A stretch of 9,023 bases of DNA from CAYFPX01 sp964501915 (GTDB lineage Bacteria > Myxococcota_A > UBA796 > CAJQPC01). The notes below the pieces were generated by a model. It saw nothing but the letters and a program-made list of their open reading frames with translations. It ran no database searches and was not told where the DNA came from. Below are positions 1 to 7,297 of the stretch, in pieces. Location: assembly GCA_964501915.1 (NCBI GenBank), contig CAZCVP010000270.1, forward strand, positions 1 through 9,023. The letters are read 5' to 3'. A program made the translations under genes and the position numbers. The stretch's first letter is position 1; the number at the start of each line of letters is the position of its first letter.

Positions 1-937
1 GGCGGCCGTTGTCGAACAGGGCGTCGACGGCCTCCTGCAGCATGCGCTTCTCGTTCCGGATGATGATCTCCGGAGCGTTGAGGTCCTGGAGCCGCTTGAG
101 GCGGTTGTTCCGGTTGATGACCCGACGGTACAGGTCGTTGAGGTCACTGGTGGCGAAGCGGCCGCCATCGAGCGGCACGAGGGGGCGCAGATCCGGCGGG
201 ATGACCGGCACGACCGACAGCATCATCCACTCGGGACGGTTGCCGGAGGAGCGCAGGCCTTCGACGATCTTGAGGCGCTTGGCGTACTTGCGGCGCTGAG
301 GCTCGCTGGTGGCCTCCTTCATCTCGTTGCGCAGCTTGTTGGAGAGCGCGTTGACGTCGATGCGGTTCAGCATGTCCTTGACGACTTCGCCGCCCATGCC
401 GACCTCGAAGCTCCCGTAGCCGAAGGTCGCGATGGCCTCCTGGTAGTCCTCCTCCGCCAGGATCTCCCCTTCCTTCAGCGTGGACTCACCCGGGTTGGTG
501 ACGATGTAGCTCTCGCAGTACAGCACCCGCTCCAGGTCCTTCAGCGACACGTCCAGCAGGTTCGCGATGCGGCTCGGCAGGCTCTTGAGGAACCAGATGT
601 GGGCGACCGGCGTCGCCAGGTCGATGTGGCCCAGCCTCTCCCGACGCACCTTGGACTGGATGACCTCGACCCCGCACTTCTCACAGGTGATGCCCCGGTG
701 CTTCATGCGCTTGTACTTGCCGCAGAGGCACTCGTAGTCCTTGATGGGACCGAAGATCTTGGCGCAGAAGAGACCGTCCTTCTCGGGCTTGAAGGTCCGG
801 TAGTTGATGGTCTCCGGCTTCTTGACTTCGCCGTGCGACCAGCTCCGGATCTTCTCGGGAGAAGCCAGGCTGATGCGAACCGCCACGTAGTTGAGCGGGT
901 TCTTCGGCTTCTCGAACATGTTGTAGATGTCCTTCAC
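1..937 (-). CDS. rpoC: DNA-directed RNA polymerase subunit beta prime, N-terminal part (partial)
   Basis: The first 312 residues of RpoC are present; the gene runs off the left edge, before the catalytic NADFDGD motif. The protein starts at GTG 935-937, giving VKDIYNMFEKPKNPLNYVAV, with GGAG six bases upstream (944-947). The zinc-binding cysteines C70, C72, C85 and C88 are intact in YECLCGKYKRMKHRGITCEK, followed by the clamp motif SKVRRERLGHIDLATPVAHI. Further on are VVPVIPPDLRPLVPLDGGRF (the lid region) and the clamp helices LYRRVINRNNRLKRL to MLQEAVDALF, which bind sigma region 2. The sequence is colinear with E. coli RpoC to the window edge. The opening KDI-FEKPK-PL resembles Myxococcota proteins. 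Translation from a rare GTG start may modestly limit RpoC output relative to RpoB. Confidence 0.98.
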   Translation of the reverse strand, partial: MKDIYNMFEKPKNPLNYVAVRISLASPEKIRSWSHGEVKKPETINYRTFKPEKDGLFCAKIFGPIKDYECLCGKYKRMKHRGITCEKCGVEVIQSKVRRERLGHIDLATPVAHIWFLKSLPSRIANLLDVSLKDLERVLYCESYIVTNPGESTLKEGEILAEEDYQEAIATFGYGSFEVGMGGEVVKDMLNRIDVNALSNKLRNEMKEATSEPQRRKYAKRLKIVEGLRSSGNRPEWMMLSVVPVIPPDLRPLVPLDGGRFATSDLNDLYRRVINRNNRLKRLQDLNAPEIIIRNEKRMLQEAVDALFDNGR

Positions 938-960
938 GACGGACTCCGGGAGGCGGGAAC

Positions 961-990
961 GAGAGGGGGGAGATGAAGAAGGGGGGTGAG
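961..990 (-). other. G-free C-rich tract between rpoB and rpoC, possible rut site
   Basis: Immediately after the rpoB TAG the transcript runs 30 bases without a single G: CTCACCCCCCTTCTTCATCT and then CCCCCCTCTC. This includes two runs of six C. In a GC-rich genome such a run is conspicuous. C-rich, G-poor, unstructured RNA is the known preference of the Rho primary binding site; pyrimidine tracts upstream of a start can also bind ribosomal protein S1. Which, if either, applies here is inference. Confidence 0.4.
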
Positions 991-3900
991 CTAGCTGCGG
1001 AGGACTTCCTTGTCCTCGATGAGCTCGACGTCGAGCGCCAGGGCCTGGAGCTCCTTGACCAGGACGTTGAAGGACTCCGGCAGGCCGGCCTCCAGGATGT
1101 TCTCGCCCTTGACGATGGACTCGTACATCCGCGTGCGGCCAGCGACGTCATCGGACTTCACCGTGAGGAACTCCTGGAGGTTGTAGGCAGCGCCGTAGGC
1201 CTCCAGTGCCCAGACCTCCATCTCGCCGAGGCGCTGGCCACCGAACTGGGCCTTGCCGCCCAGGGGCTGCTGCGTCACCAGCGAGTACGGCCCGATGGAC
1301 CGGGCGTGGATCTTGTCGTCCACCAGGTGGTGGAGCTTCAGCATGTACATGATGCCGACCGTGACCTTGCGGTCGAAGACCTCGCCGGTGCGACCGTCGA
1401 CCAGCGTCGACTGGCCACCCTCCGACTCGCCAGCGACCTTCAGGGCGTTCTTGATCTCGGCCTCGTCCGCGCCGGCAAACACCGGGGAGGCGACCGTGAT
1501 GCCCTGACGGTACTTGCGGGCGAAGGTGACCAGGGCGTCCTTGTCCGCGCCCGCCAGGAAGCCGAGGATCGCCTCGTCTCCGGCGAAGATGCCCTGCAGG
1601 AAGGTCCGCAGCTCTTCGATGTCGAGCTGTTGGTCGAGGAACTCGCCGATCCTCGTGCCCATGCGCCGGGCCGCCCACCCGAGGTGGACCTCGAGGATCT
1701 GGCCGACGTTCATGCGCGAGGGCACGCCCAGCGGGTTGAGGCAGATGTCCACCGGGGTGCCATCCTCGAGGTACGGCATGTCCTCGATGGGCAGCAGCTT
1801 GGAGACGACGCCCTTGTTGCCGTGGCGGCCGGCCATCTTGTCGCCGACGCTGAGCTTGCGCTTGATGGCCATGTAGATCTTGACCATCTTGATGACGCCA
1901 GGCGGCAGGTCATCACCCTTCTGGAGACGCTCGATCTTGGCGGCGAAGCGCTCGCGGATCTCGTCTTCCTTCTCGCGGACGCGGTCCACGAGGTTCCAGA
2001 CCTTGTCCTCGTGGGCGGCACCGTCCTCGACGGTGATCTTCTCGTACTGCTCGAAGCGGATGCGCCGCAGCACGTCCTCAGAGTAGGTCTCGCCCCGGGC
2101 GATCAGCTCCTCGCCGGTCTCGTCGTCGAGGATGCGGCTGCCCGCGGACTGGCTCTGCAGGAGCTGCACGAGCTGGCGGTGGGCCGACTCGCGGATGGTA
2201 CGGAGCTGCTCGTCGCGGTCGCGCTCGATGCGGATGACGGACTGGACCTCGATCTCCAGGGCCCGGGCGTCCTTCTCCACACCCTCGCGGGCGAAGACCT
2301 GGGCGCTGATGACGGTGCCCTCGACGCCCGGGGGCACCCGCAGGGAGGTGTCGCGGACGTCGCCGGCCTTCTCACCGAAGATGGCCCGCAGCAGCTTCTC
2401 TTCCGGAGAGAGCTGGGTCTCACCCTTCGGCGTGATCTTGCCGACCAGGATGTCGCCCTGGCGGACATAGGCGCCGATCTTCACGATGCCGGAGTCGTCG
2501 AGGTTGAGCAGCGCCTCCTCACCGACGTTGGGGATGTCGCGGGTGATCTCCTCCTTGCCGAGCTTGGTGTCGCGGGCGGCGACCTCGAACTCCTCGATGT
2601 GGACCGTCGTGTAGTAGTCCTCGCGCACGAGACGCTCGGAGATGAGGATCGAGTCCTCGAAGTTGTACCCCTGCCAGGGCATGAACGCGACGACCACGTT
2701 CTGGCCGAGCGCGAGCTCACCCATGTCCGTGGCCGGACCGTCGGCGATGACGTCGCCAGCCTCGATCCGGTCGCCGAGCCGCACGACCGGGCGCTGGTTG
2801 ATGCAGGTGTTCTGGTTGGACCGCGTGAACTTGGTCAGGTTGTAGATGTCGACGTCACCGCCGATCTCGCCGTCCTCGTGGAGCTCGTCGGTCTTGACGA
2901 CGATCCGGGAGGCATCCACGCTCTCCACCACGCCGGAGCGGCGAGCGGTGGTGGTGACACCGGAGTCCCGGGCCACGACCCGCTCGATGCCGGTGCCGAC
3001 CAGCGGCGCCTCGGTGCGGATGACCGGCACGGCCTGGCGCTGCATGTTGGAGCCCATCAGGGCGCGGTTGGCGTCGTCGTTCTCCAGGAAGGGGATCAGG
3101 CTGGCCGCCACGCTCACCAGCTGGTTGGGCGAGACGTCCATCAGCGTGACTTCGTCCTTGGGCACGATGGCGAACTCGCCGTTGCGACGCACCGCGACGT
3201 TCTCCTCGGAGAAATCGCCGTTGGGCTCCAGGGGCACATTGGCCTGGGCCACGATGTCCCGTTCCTCTTGCAGGGCCGTGTAGAACTCGACGCTGCGGGT
3301 GACGTTGCCCTTCCCCACCGTCCTGTAGGGGGTCTCGATGAAGCCGAAGCCGTTGACCCGAGCGTAGGTGGAGAGCGAGGCGATCAGTCCGATATTGGGA
3401 CCTTCCGGGGTTTCGATGGGGCAGATGCGCCCGTAGTGGGTGGGGTGCACGTCGCGCACGTCGAAGCCGGCACGCTCGCGGGTCAGACCGCCGGGGCCGA
3501 GCGCGGACAGACGCCGCTTGTGGGTGACCTCGCTCAGCGGGTTGGTCTGGTCCATGAACTGGGAGAGCTGCGACGAGCCGAAGAACTCCTTGACCACCGC
3601 CGAGACGGGCTTGGCGTTGATGAGATCGTGGGGCATCAGGGCCTCGATCTCCCCGAGGCTCATGCGCTCCTTGATCGCCTTCTCCATGCGCACCAGGCCG
3701 ATGCGGTACTGGTTCTCCAGCAGCTCACAGACCGCGCGGATGCGCCGGTTGCCCAGGTGGTCGATGTCGTCGACGTCGCCCTTGTTGTTCTTCAGGTCGA
3801 TCAGGTACTTGACCACCCGGAGGATGTCGTCGCGGGTCAGCGTGGTCTGCTCCAGCGGCAGGTCCAGGCCGAGCCTGTGGTTGATCTTGAGCCGGCCGAC

Positions 3901-5163
3901 CTTGGAGAGGTCGTAGCGCTCGGCGTTGAAGAACAGGTTCTCGAAGTGGTTCTTGGCCTGGTCGAAGGTCGGCGGGTCGCCGGGACGCAGGCGCCGGTAG
4001 ATCTCGAGGATGGCCTCGTCGGGGCTGCCGATCTTGTCGAGCAGCAGGGTGTCCCGGAGGAAGGACCCGACCATGACGTTGTCGATGTAGAGCACGTCGA
4101 AGGTATCCACGCCACGATCGATGGCCGCGCGGACGTTGTCCTCGCTGATCTCCTCGTTGCACTCGACGAGGATCTCACCGGTCTCGGTGTCGACCACGTC
4201 GCGGGCGGAGACCGAACCGTAGATGGCGTCGTCGGTGATCGGGATCTCGACCACGCCGACGGTGACCTCCTGGCCCTCGACCTCGCGGACCTCCTCGCTG
4301 ATGAGGCCGGCCTTCTTCATCTTGCGGACGTTGTTCTTGAGGAACTTCTTGCCCTCACGAACCATCACGGTGCCCTCGTGGACCACGTCCACGGTGGCCG
4401 TCTGGATGGACAGCAGATCGGTGGTGGTGCGCTTGGTCCAGCCGCTGCCGTTCCAGTTCAAGGTCTCGCGATCGTAGAAGTAGTTCAGCAGCTCCTCGGA
4501 GTCGTAGCCGAGGGCCCGCAGCAGCACGGTGGCCGGCAGCTTGCGGCGCCGGTCGATGCGCACGTAGAGGATGTCCTTGGTGTCGAACTCGAAGTCGATC
4601 CAGGAGCCCCGGTTGGGGATGATCCGGGCGCTGAAGATGTTCTTCCCGGTGCCCGTCTTCGCCTGGTGCTGGTCGAAGAAGATGCCGGGGCTGCGGTGGA
4701 GCTGGCTGACCACGACCCGCTCGGTGCCGTTGATGATGAAGGTCCCGTTCTCCGTCATCAGGGGGATCTCGCCGAAGTAGACCTCCTGCTCCTTGATGTT
4801 GGAGACGGTGCGGGTCTCGGTCTCGGGGTCGACGTCCCAGACCACCAGGCGCACGGTGACCTTCAGCGGTGCGCTGTAGGTCATGCCCCGCTCGCGGCAC
4901 TCGTCGGTGTCGTACTTCGGGGTGTCCAGATCGTAGGAGACGTACTGGAGCGACGCCTTGTCGGAGAAGTCCTGGATCGGGAAGACCGACTTGAAGACGG
5001 CCTGCAGGCCGACGTCCTCGCGGTCCTCGGCCACGATCAGGCTCTGGAGGAACTGCTCGTAGGACTCCTTCTGAATCGAGATCAGGTTCTGGATGTCGAT
5101 CGCCGGCCTGGCCTTGGTGTAGGTGCGGCGGTGCTTGAAGTTGTTGGCGAGCAGGTCAGACAT
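991..5163 (-). CDS. rpoB: DNA-directed RNA polymerase subunit beta
   Basis: RpoB forms one pincer and half the active centre of RNA polymerase. The 1390-residue product (E. coli 1342) is full length, MSDLLANNFKHRRTYTKARP to the conserved end VLVKELQALALDVELIEDKE. The rifampicin pocket GSSQLSQFMDQTNPLSEVTH lies near 530-548; Q535, D538, H548 and S553 equal E. coli Q513, D516, H526 and S531, all in the sensitive state. CPIETPEGPNIGLI follows. The active-site lysines are K1109 and K1117 in GDKMAGRHGNKG. A charged helical segment around 900-1080 corresponds to the proteobacterial insertion SI2 and holds much of the extra length; an SI1-like region lies near 225-350. The ATG at 5161-5163 has AGAGGA four bases upstream. 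The stop is TAG, 53 bp before rpoC. The gene has no TTA, CTA or TCA codons. Confidence 0.99.
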   Translation of the reverse strand: MSDLLANNFKHRRTYTKARPAIDIQNLISIQKESYEQFLQSLIVAEDREDVGLQAVFKSVFPIQDFSDKASLQYVSYDLDTPKYDTDECRERGMTYSAPLKVTVRLVVWDVDPETETRTVSNIKEQEVYFGEIPLMTENGTFIINGTERVVVSQLHRSPGIFFDQHQAKTGTGKNIFSARIIPNRGSWIDFEFDTKDILYVRIDRRRKLPATVLLRALGYDSEELLNYFYDRETLNWNGSGWTKRTTTDLLSIQTATVDVVHEGTVMVREGKKFLKNNVRKMKKAGLISEEVREVEGQEVTVGVVEIPITDDAIYGSVSARDVVDTETGEILVECNEEISEDNVRAAIDRGVDTFDVLYIDNVMVGSFLRDTLLLDKIGSPDEAILEIYRRLRPGDPPTFDQAKNHFENLFFNAERYDLSKVGRLKINHRLGLDLPLEQTTLTRDDILRVVKYLIDLKNNKGDVDDIDHLGNRRIRAVCELLENQYRIGLVRMEKAIKERMSLGEIEALMPHDLINAKPVSAVVKEFFGSSQLSQFMDQTNPLSEVTHKRRLSALGPGGLTRERAGFDVRDVHPTHYGRICPIETPEGPNIGLIASLSTYARVNGFGFIETPYRTVGKGNVTRSVEFYTALQEERDIVAQANVPLEPNGDFSEENVAVRRNGEFAIVPKDEVTLMDVSPNQLVSVAASLIPFLENDDANRALMGSNMQRQAVPVIRTEAPLVGTGIERVVARDSGVTTTARRSGVVESVDASRIVVKTDELHEDGEIGGDVDIYNLTKFTRSNQNTCINQRPVVRLGDRIEAGDVIADGPATDMGELALGQNVVVAFMPWQGYNFEDSILISERLVREDYYTTVHIEEFEVAARDTKLGKEEITRDIPNVGEEALLNLDDSGIVKIGAYVRQGDILVGKITPKGETQLSPEEKLLRAIFGEKAGDVRDTSLRVPPGVEGTVISAQVFAREGVEKDARALEIEVQSVIRIERDRDEQLRTIRESAHRQLVQLLQSQSAGSRILDDETGEELIARGETYSEDVLRRIRFEQYEKITVEDGAAHEDKVWNLVDRVREKEDEIRERFAAKIERLQKGDDLPPGVIKMVKIYMAIKRKLSVGDKMAGRHGNKGVVSKLLPIEDMPYLEDGTPVDICLNPLGVPSRMNVGQILEVHLGWAARRMGTRIGEFLDQQLDIEELRTFLQGIFAGDEAILGFLAGADKDALVTFARKYRQGITVASPVFAGADEAEIKNALKVAGESEGGQSTLVDGRTGEVFDRKVTVGIMYMLKLHHLVDDKIHARSIGPYSLVTQQPLGGKAQFGGQRLGEMEVWALEAYGAAYNLQEFLTVKSDDVAGRTRMYESIVKGENILEAGLPESFNVLVKELQALALDVELIEDKEVLRS

Positions 5164-5492
5164 GGAGTCCTCTCGTGTGAGGAGGAGGTCCGGACGTCAG
5201 GGCGACGTTGACGGCGCGGCGGGCGGGCCGCTGGTGGAGAGCCGGGCGAGACGCACGCGCAGCAGCCCGCTCTTCCCGATCGAGAATCGACCGAGGCCGC
5301 GCGACGAGTGCGTCCCGTTCCAGATGAACCATCCAGCGATGTGGTCTTTCTCCCGCATGGTGAGCGAGAGGAGGGGCAGGGCCCCGGGTTCCAGGCAGTG
5401 CGCGCGGCCGCCATCCAGAGGATGTCGGGACCGTGCGAAGCGCAGTGGATGGCCGCCTGGTGCGCCACCCACCACGGGGAGACCGAGGGGCG
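5164..5492 (-). promoter_or_regulatory. Structured rplL-rpoB spacer, candidate attenuator
   Basis: This 329-bp stretch has no convincing gene. In transcript order, it can form: a 52-base stem-loop at 5406-5457 (GGC.GCCATCCA with TGGATGGC.GCC, one mismatch) with an inner TGCG-CTT-CGCA hairpin; GGGGC-CCT-GCCCC at 5373-5385; a 9-bp stem with a TTC loop at 5275-5295; a bulged 8-bp stem at 5239-5272; ACGTC/GACGT at 5194-5208; and a small hairpin covering the rpoB ribosome-binding site. E. coli has a spacer of similar length here containing a partial terminator and an RNase III site, so attenuation or processing is an inference by position. No stem is followed by a U-run and no promoter boxes stand out. 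Confidence 0.45.
5168..5183 (-). promoter_or_regulatory. Hairpin that could mask the rpoB ribosome-binding site
   Basis: The rpoB ribosome-binding site AGAGGA (5168-5173) lies four bases before the ATG. Just upstream on the transcript, TCCTC (5179-5183) can pair with its GAGGA (5168-5172) across a six-base ACACGA loop. A shifted copy, TCCTC at 5182-5186, offers a second register. The stem is only five base pairs, so any effect on rpoB translation would be mild. It could also be a chance product of CT-rich sequence. Confidence 0.3.
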
Positions 5493-5876
5493 CTACTTGA
5501 TCTCGACCTTCGCGCCGACCTCTTCCAGCTCCTTCTTGGCCGCCTCGGCGGCCTCCTTGTCGACAGCCTCCTTGACCACCGTGGGCGCACCCTCGACGGC
5601 CTCCTTGGCCTCCTTGAGGCCCAGGCCGGTCATGGAGCGCACGGCCTTGATGACCTTGATCTTGTTGGGGCCCACCTCGGCGAGCACCACGTCGAACTCG
5701 GTCTTCTCCTCCTCCGGCTCGGCTGCGGCGCCGAGGCCGCCCGGCATCGCGCCCATCATCACGGGGGCAGAGGCCTCGACGCCGAGCTCCTCTTCGAGGG
5801 TCTCGATGAGGGCCTTCACCTCGGAGAGCTTCAGGTTCTTGATGTAGTCGACCACGTCGGCCTGAGAGAGCGACAT
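5493..5876 (-). CDS. rplL: 50S ribosomal protein L7/L12
   Basis: L7/L12 forms the flexible stalk that recruits and activates translational GTPases. The 127-residue product shows the N-terminal dimerisation domain (about 1-38, DVVDYIKNLKLSEVKALIETLEEELGV), then a hinge, then the factor-binding C-terminal domain (about 58-127). That last domain carries the highly conserved KIKVIKAVRSMTGLGLKEAKEAVEGAP. The hinge is Met/Gly-rich (PVMMGAMPGGLGAAAEPEEE) rather than the usual Ala-rich string, an unusual but plausible variation. The ATG at 5874-5876 has GAGG eight bases upstream. The 59-bp spacer from rplJ includes a run of seven C residues on the transcript. The TAG stop is followed by the 329-bp structured spacer before rpoB. 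Confidence 0.97.
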   Translation of the reverse strand: MSLSQADVVDYIKNLKLSEVKALIETLEEELGVEASAPVMMGAMPGGLGAAAEPEEEKTEFDVVLAEVGPNKIKVIKAVRSMTGLGLKEAKEAVEGAPTVVKEAVDKEAAEAAKKELEEVGAKVEIK

Positions 5877-5935
5877 CGTTCCGTCCTCGGTTCTTGTATC
5901 TGTCGGTGCAGGGGGGGTGCCAGAGCGGGCGGCGC

Positions 5936-6469
5936 TTATTCGCCGTCCTCGCCTTCGGCAAGCTTGGACTCGTAGTTCTTGAGCAGGTAGAGCAGATCGC
6001 GGGCCGGCGCCTGGATGACACCCAGGACCTGGCGAGCCGGCTCCTGGATGGTCCGGAGCAGCATCACGAGGAGCTCCTCGCGGCTCGGCAGGGACGCGAC
6101 GGCCTTGACGCCAGCGGCATCGAGGATCTCGCCGTCGAAGTAGCCGGCCTTGACCTGGATCGGGTTCTTGGGATCGAGGACCTCCCTCAGCACCTTGGCG
6201 GTACCGACGGGATCGTCGCCCGAGATGGCCACGGCGGTCATGCCGACGAAGTGCTGGCTGAGCCCTTCGAAGGGCGTGTCGACCAGGGCGCGGCGAGCGA
6301 GGGTGTTCTTCACCACCGTCCAGGTGATGCCTTCCTTCTCCAGCCGGCGACGCAGCGCGTTGGTGTTCTCCACGGAGGCGCCGCGGTAGTCCGCGAGCAC
6401 GACCAGGGGAGCGCCAGCGATGCGATCGCTGAAGGAGGAGACGAACTCGGCCTTGTTGGTGCGGTCCAT
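5936..6469 (-). CDS. rplJ: 50S ribosomal protein L10
   Basis: L10 anchors the L7/L12 dimers to the ribosome base through a long C-terminal helix. The 177-residue product (E. coli 165) has the typical N-terminal half: ADYRGASVENTNALRRRLEKEG, then VVKNTLARRAL (about 51-61) and FVGMTAVAISGDDPVGTAKVL. It ends in a long helical tail, REELLVMLLRTIQEPARQV onward, with several segments able to bind L7/L12. The ATG at 6467-6469 follows rplA by 11 bases. Its AGGAGG (6476-6481) begins with the last base of the rplA TGA, so no separate leader fits in front of it. The protein finishes with an acidic EGEDGE tail and a TAA stop, the only TAA in the window. Confidence 0.97.
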   Translation of the reverse strand: MDRTNKAEFVSSFSDRIAGAPLVVLADYRGASVENTNALRRRLEKEGITWTVVKNTLARRALVDTPFEGLSQHFVGMTAVAISGDDPVGTAKVLREVLDPKNPIQVKAGYFDGEILDAAGVKAVASLPSREELLVMLLRTIQEPARQVLGVIQAPARDLLYLLKNYESKLAEGEDGE

Positions 6470-6480
6470 GGTGTTCCTCC

Positions 6481-7191
6481 TCAGGTCGCTGCGCGAGCGA
6501 GATCGTTGAGGTCGAGCCGCACGCCGATCCCCATCGTCGAGGCCAGGGCGATGCTGCGCACGTAGGTTCCCTTGGCGCTCGCTGGCCTCAGCCGCATGAG
6601 CTCCTTGTACAGGGCCACGACGTTCTCGCGGACGGCGGCCTCGTCCATGGACTTGCGGCCCACGGGCGCATGCACGATGCCCGCGCGCTCGACGCGGAAG
6701 TCGATGCGACCGCGCTTGAGCTCCTTGACCGTGTAGGCCACCTGGTCCGGCGCCACGACCGTGCCCACCTTGGGGTTCGGCATCAGGCCACGTGGGCCGA
6801 GGATGCGGCCGAGGCGGCCGACCTTGCCCATCAGGTCCCGGGTCGCGACGGCCTTGTCGAACTCGAGCCAGCCGCCCTGGATCTTCTGCACGTACTCATC
6901 GACGCCGACGTACTCGGCGCCCGCCTCTTCGGCGGCCGTCGCAGCCTCGCCCTGGGCGAAGACCAGGACCCGCACCGGCTTGCCCGTGCCGTTGGGCAGA
7001 CTGACGGCGCCGCGCACCATCTGGTCCGCGTGCCGCGGGTCCACGCCGAGGCGGACAGCGATGTCGATGGACTCGTCGAACTTGGCACTCGCGCACTTCA
7101 GCGCGAGCGCAACGCCCTCGTCGAGACCATAGCGATGCTGGCTCTCGACCGCTTCACGGCCGCTGTTCCAGCGCTTGCTTCTCTTTGCCAT
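6481..7191 (-). CDS. rplA: 50S ribosomal protein L1
   Basis: L1 forms the mobile stalk at the E site, binding 23S rRNA helices 76-78 and helping release deacylated tRNA; in many bacteria it also represses its own operon. The 236-residue product (family about 225-240) contains the L1 signature LGRILGPRGLMPNPKVGTV in the middle and the conserved end KGTYVRSIALASTMGIGVRLD. The frame is open to 7242, but the ATG at 7189-7191 was chosen because AGGAGG (7196-7201) lies four bases upstream, and MAKRSKRW is a normal L1 beginning. The upstream extension would be encoded by the palindromic spacer. The TGA stop overlaps the rplJ ribosome-binding site, so the two genes are tightly linked in translation. 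Confidence 0.98.
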   Translation of the reverse strand: MAKRSKRWNSGREAVESQHRYGLDEGVALALKCASAKFDESIDIAVRLGVDPRHADQMVRGAVSLPNGTGKPVRVLVFAQGEAATAAEEAGAEYVGVDEYVQKIQGGWLEFDKAVATRDLMGKVGRLGRILGPRGLMPNPKVGTVVAPDQVAYTVKELKRGRIDFRVERAGIVHAPVGRKSMDEAAVRENVVALYKELMRLRPASAKGTYVRSIALASTMGIGVRLDLNDLARAAT

Positions 7192-7207
7192 GCTTCCTCC
7201 TGTGCCC

Positions 7208-7223
7208 CGACTCCGCGGAGTCG
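7208..7223. repeat. Perfect 16-bp palindrome before rplA
   Basis: CGACTCCGCGGAGTCG reads the same on both strands. As RNA it can fold into a 6-bp stem with a CGCG tetraloop, ending only six bases before the rplA ribosome-binding site AGGAGG (7196-7201). A second hairpin, GGAGC and GCTCC around a 4-base loop, lies just upstream in the transcript at 7244-7257. Together they occupy the middle of the 106-bp rplK-rplA spacer (7192-7297). A role in L1 autoregulation or in setting the L11:L1 ratio is possible; a DNA-binding dimer site is the alternative. Confidence 0.5.
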
Positions 7224-7297
7224 AGGCGGCCTCACGGGTCACCGGAGCGGCGGCTCCCCTTCCCGGGAGGTCCTTGGATGCGGGGTGGGTGCGGGCG

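Noticed and set aside
973..5211. A 1412-codon plus-strand open frame covering all of rpoB
   Set aside because: It is exactly codon-aligned with rpoB on the other strand and its composition (Asp, Leu, Val, His in excess, no recognisable motif) is what antisense of GC-rich rpoB gives. It exists only because rpoB avoids TTA, CTA and TCA.
5197..5358. A 53-codon minus-strand frame (MREKDHIAGWFIWNG...) in the rplL-rpoB spacer
   Set aside because: No ribosome-binding site precedes its ATG, the C-terminal half is Pro/Ser/Arg-rich as in random GC-rich frames, and it overlaps several hairpins. I recognise no family. Conservation in relatives would be needed to revive it.
5433..5975. Plus-strand open frames opposite rplL, rplA and the rpoC start
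   Set aside because: Like the frame opposite rpoB they are codon-aligned antisense shadows of well-identified genes and carry no domain signature.
7192..7242. N-terminal extension of L1 to 7242
   Set aside because: It would be translated from the palindromic spacer, while the ATG at 7191 has an ideal AGGAGG four bases upstream and yields a normal L1 length.
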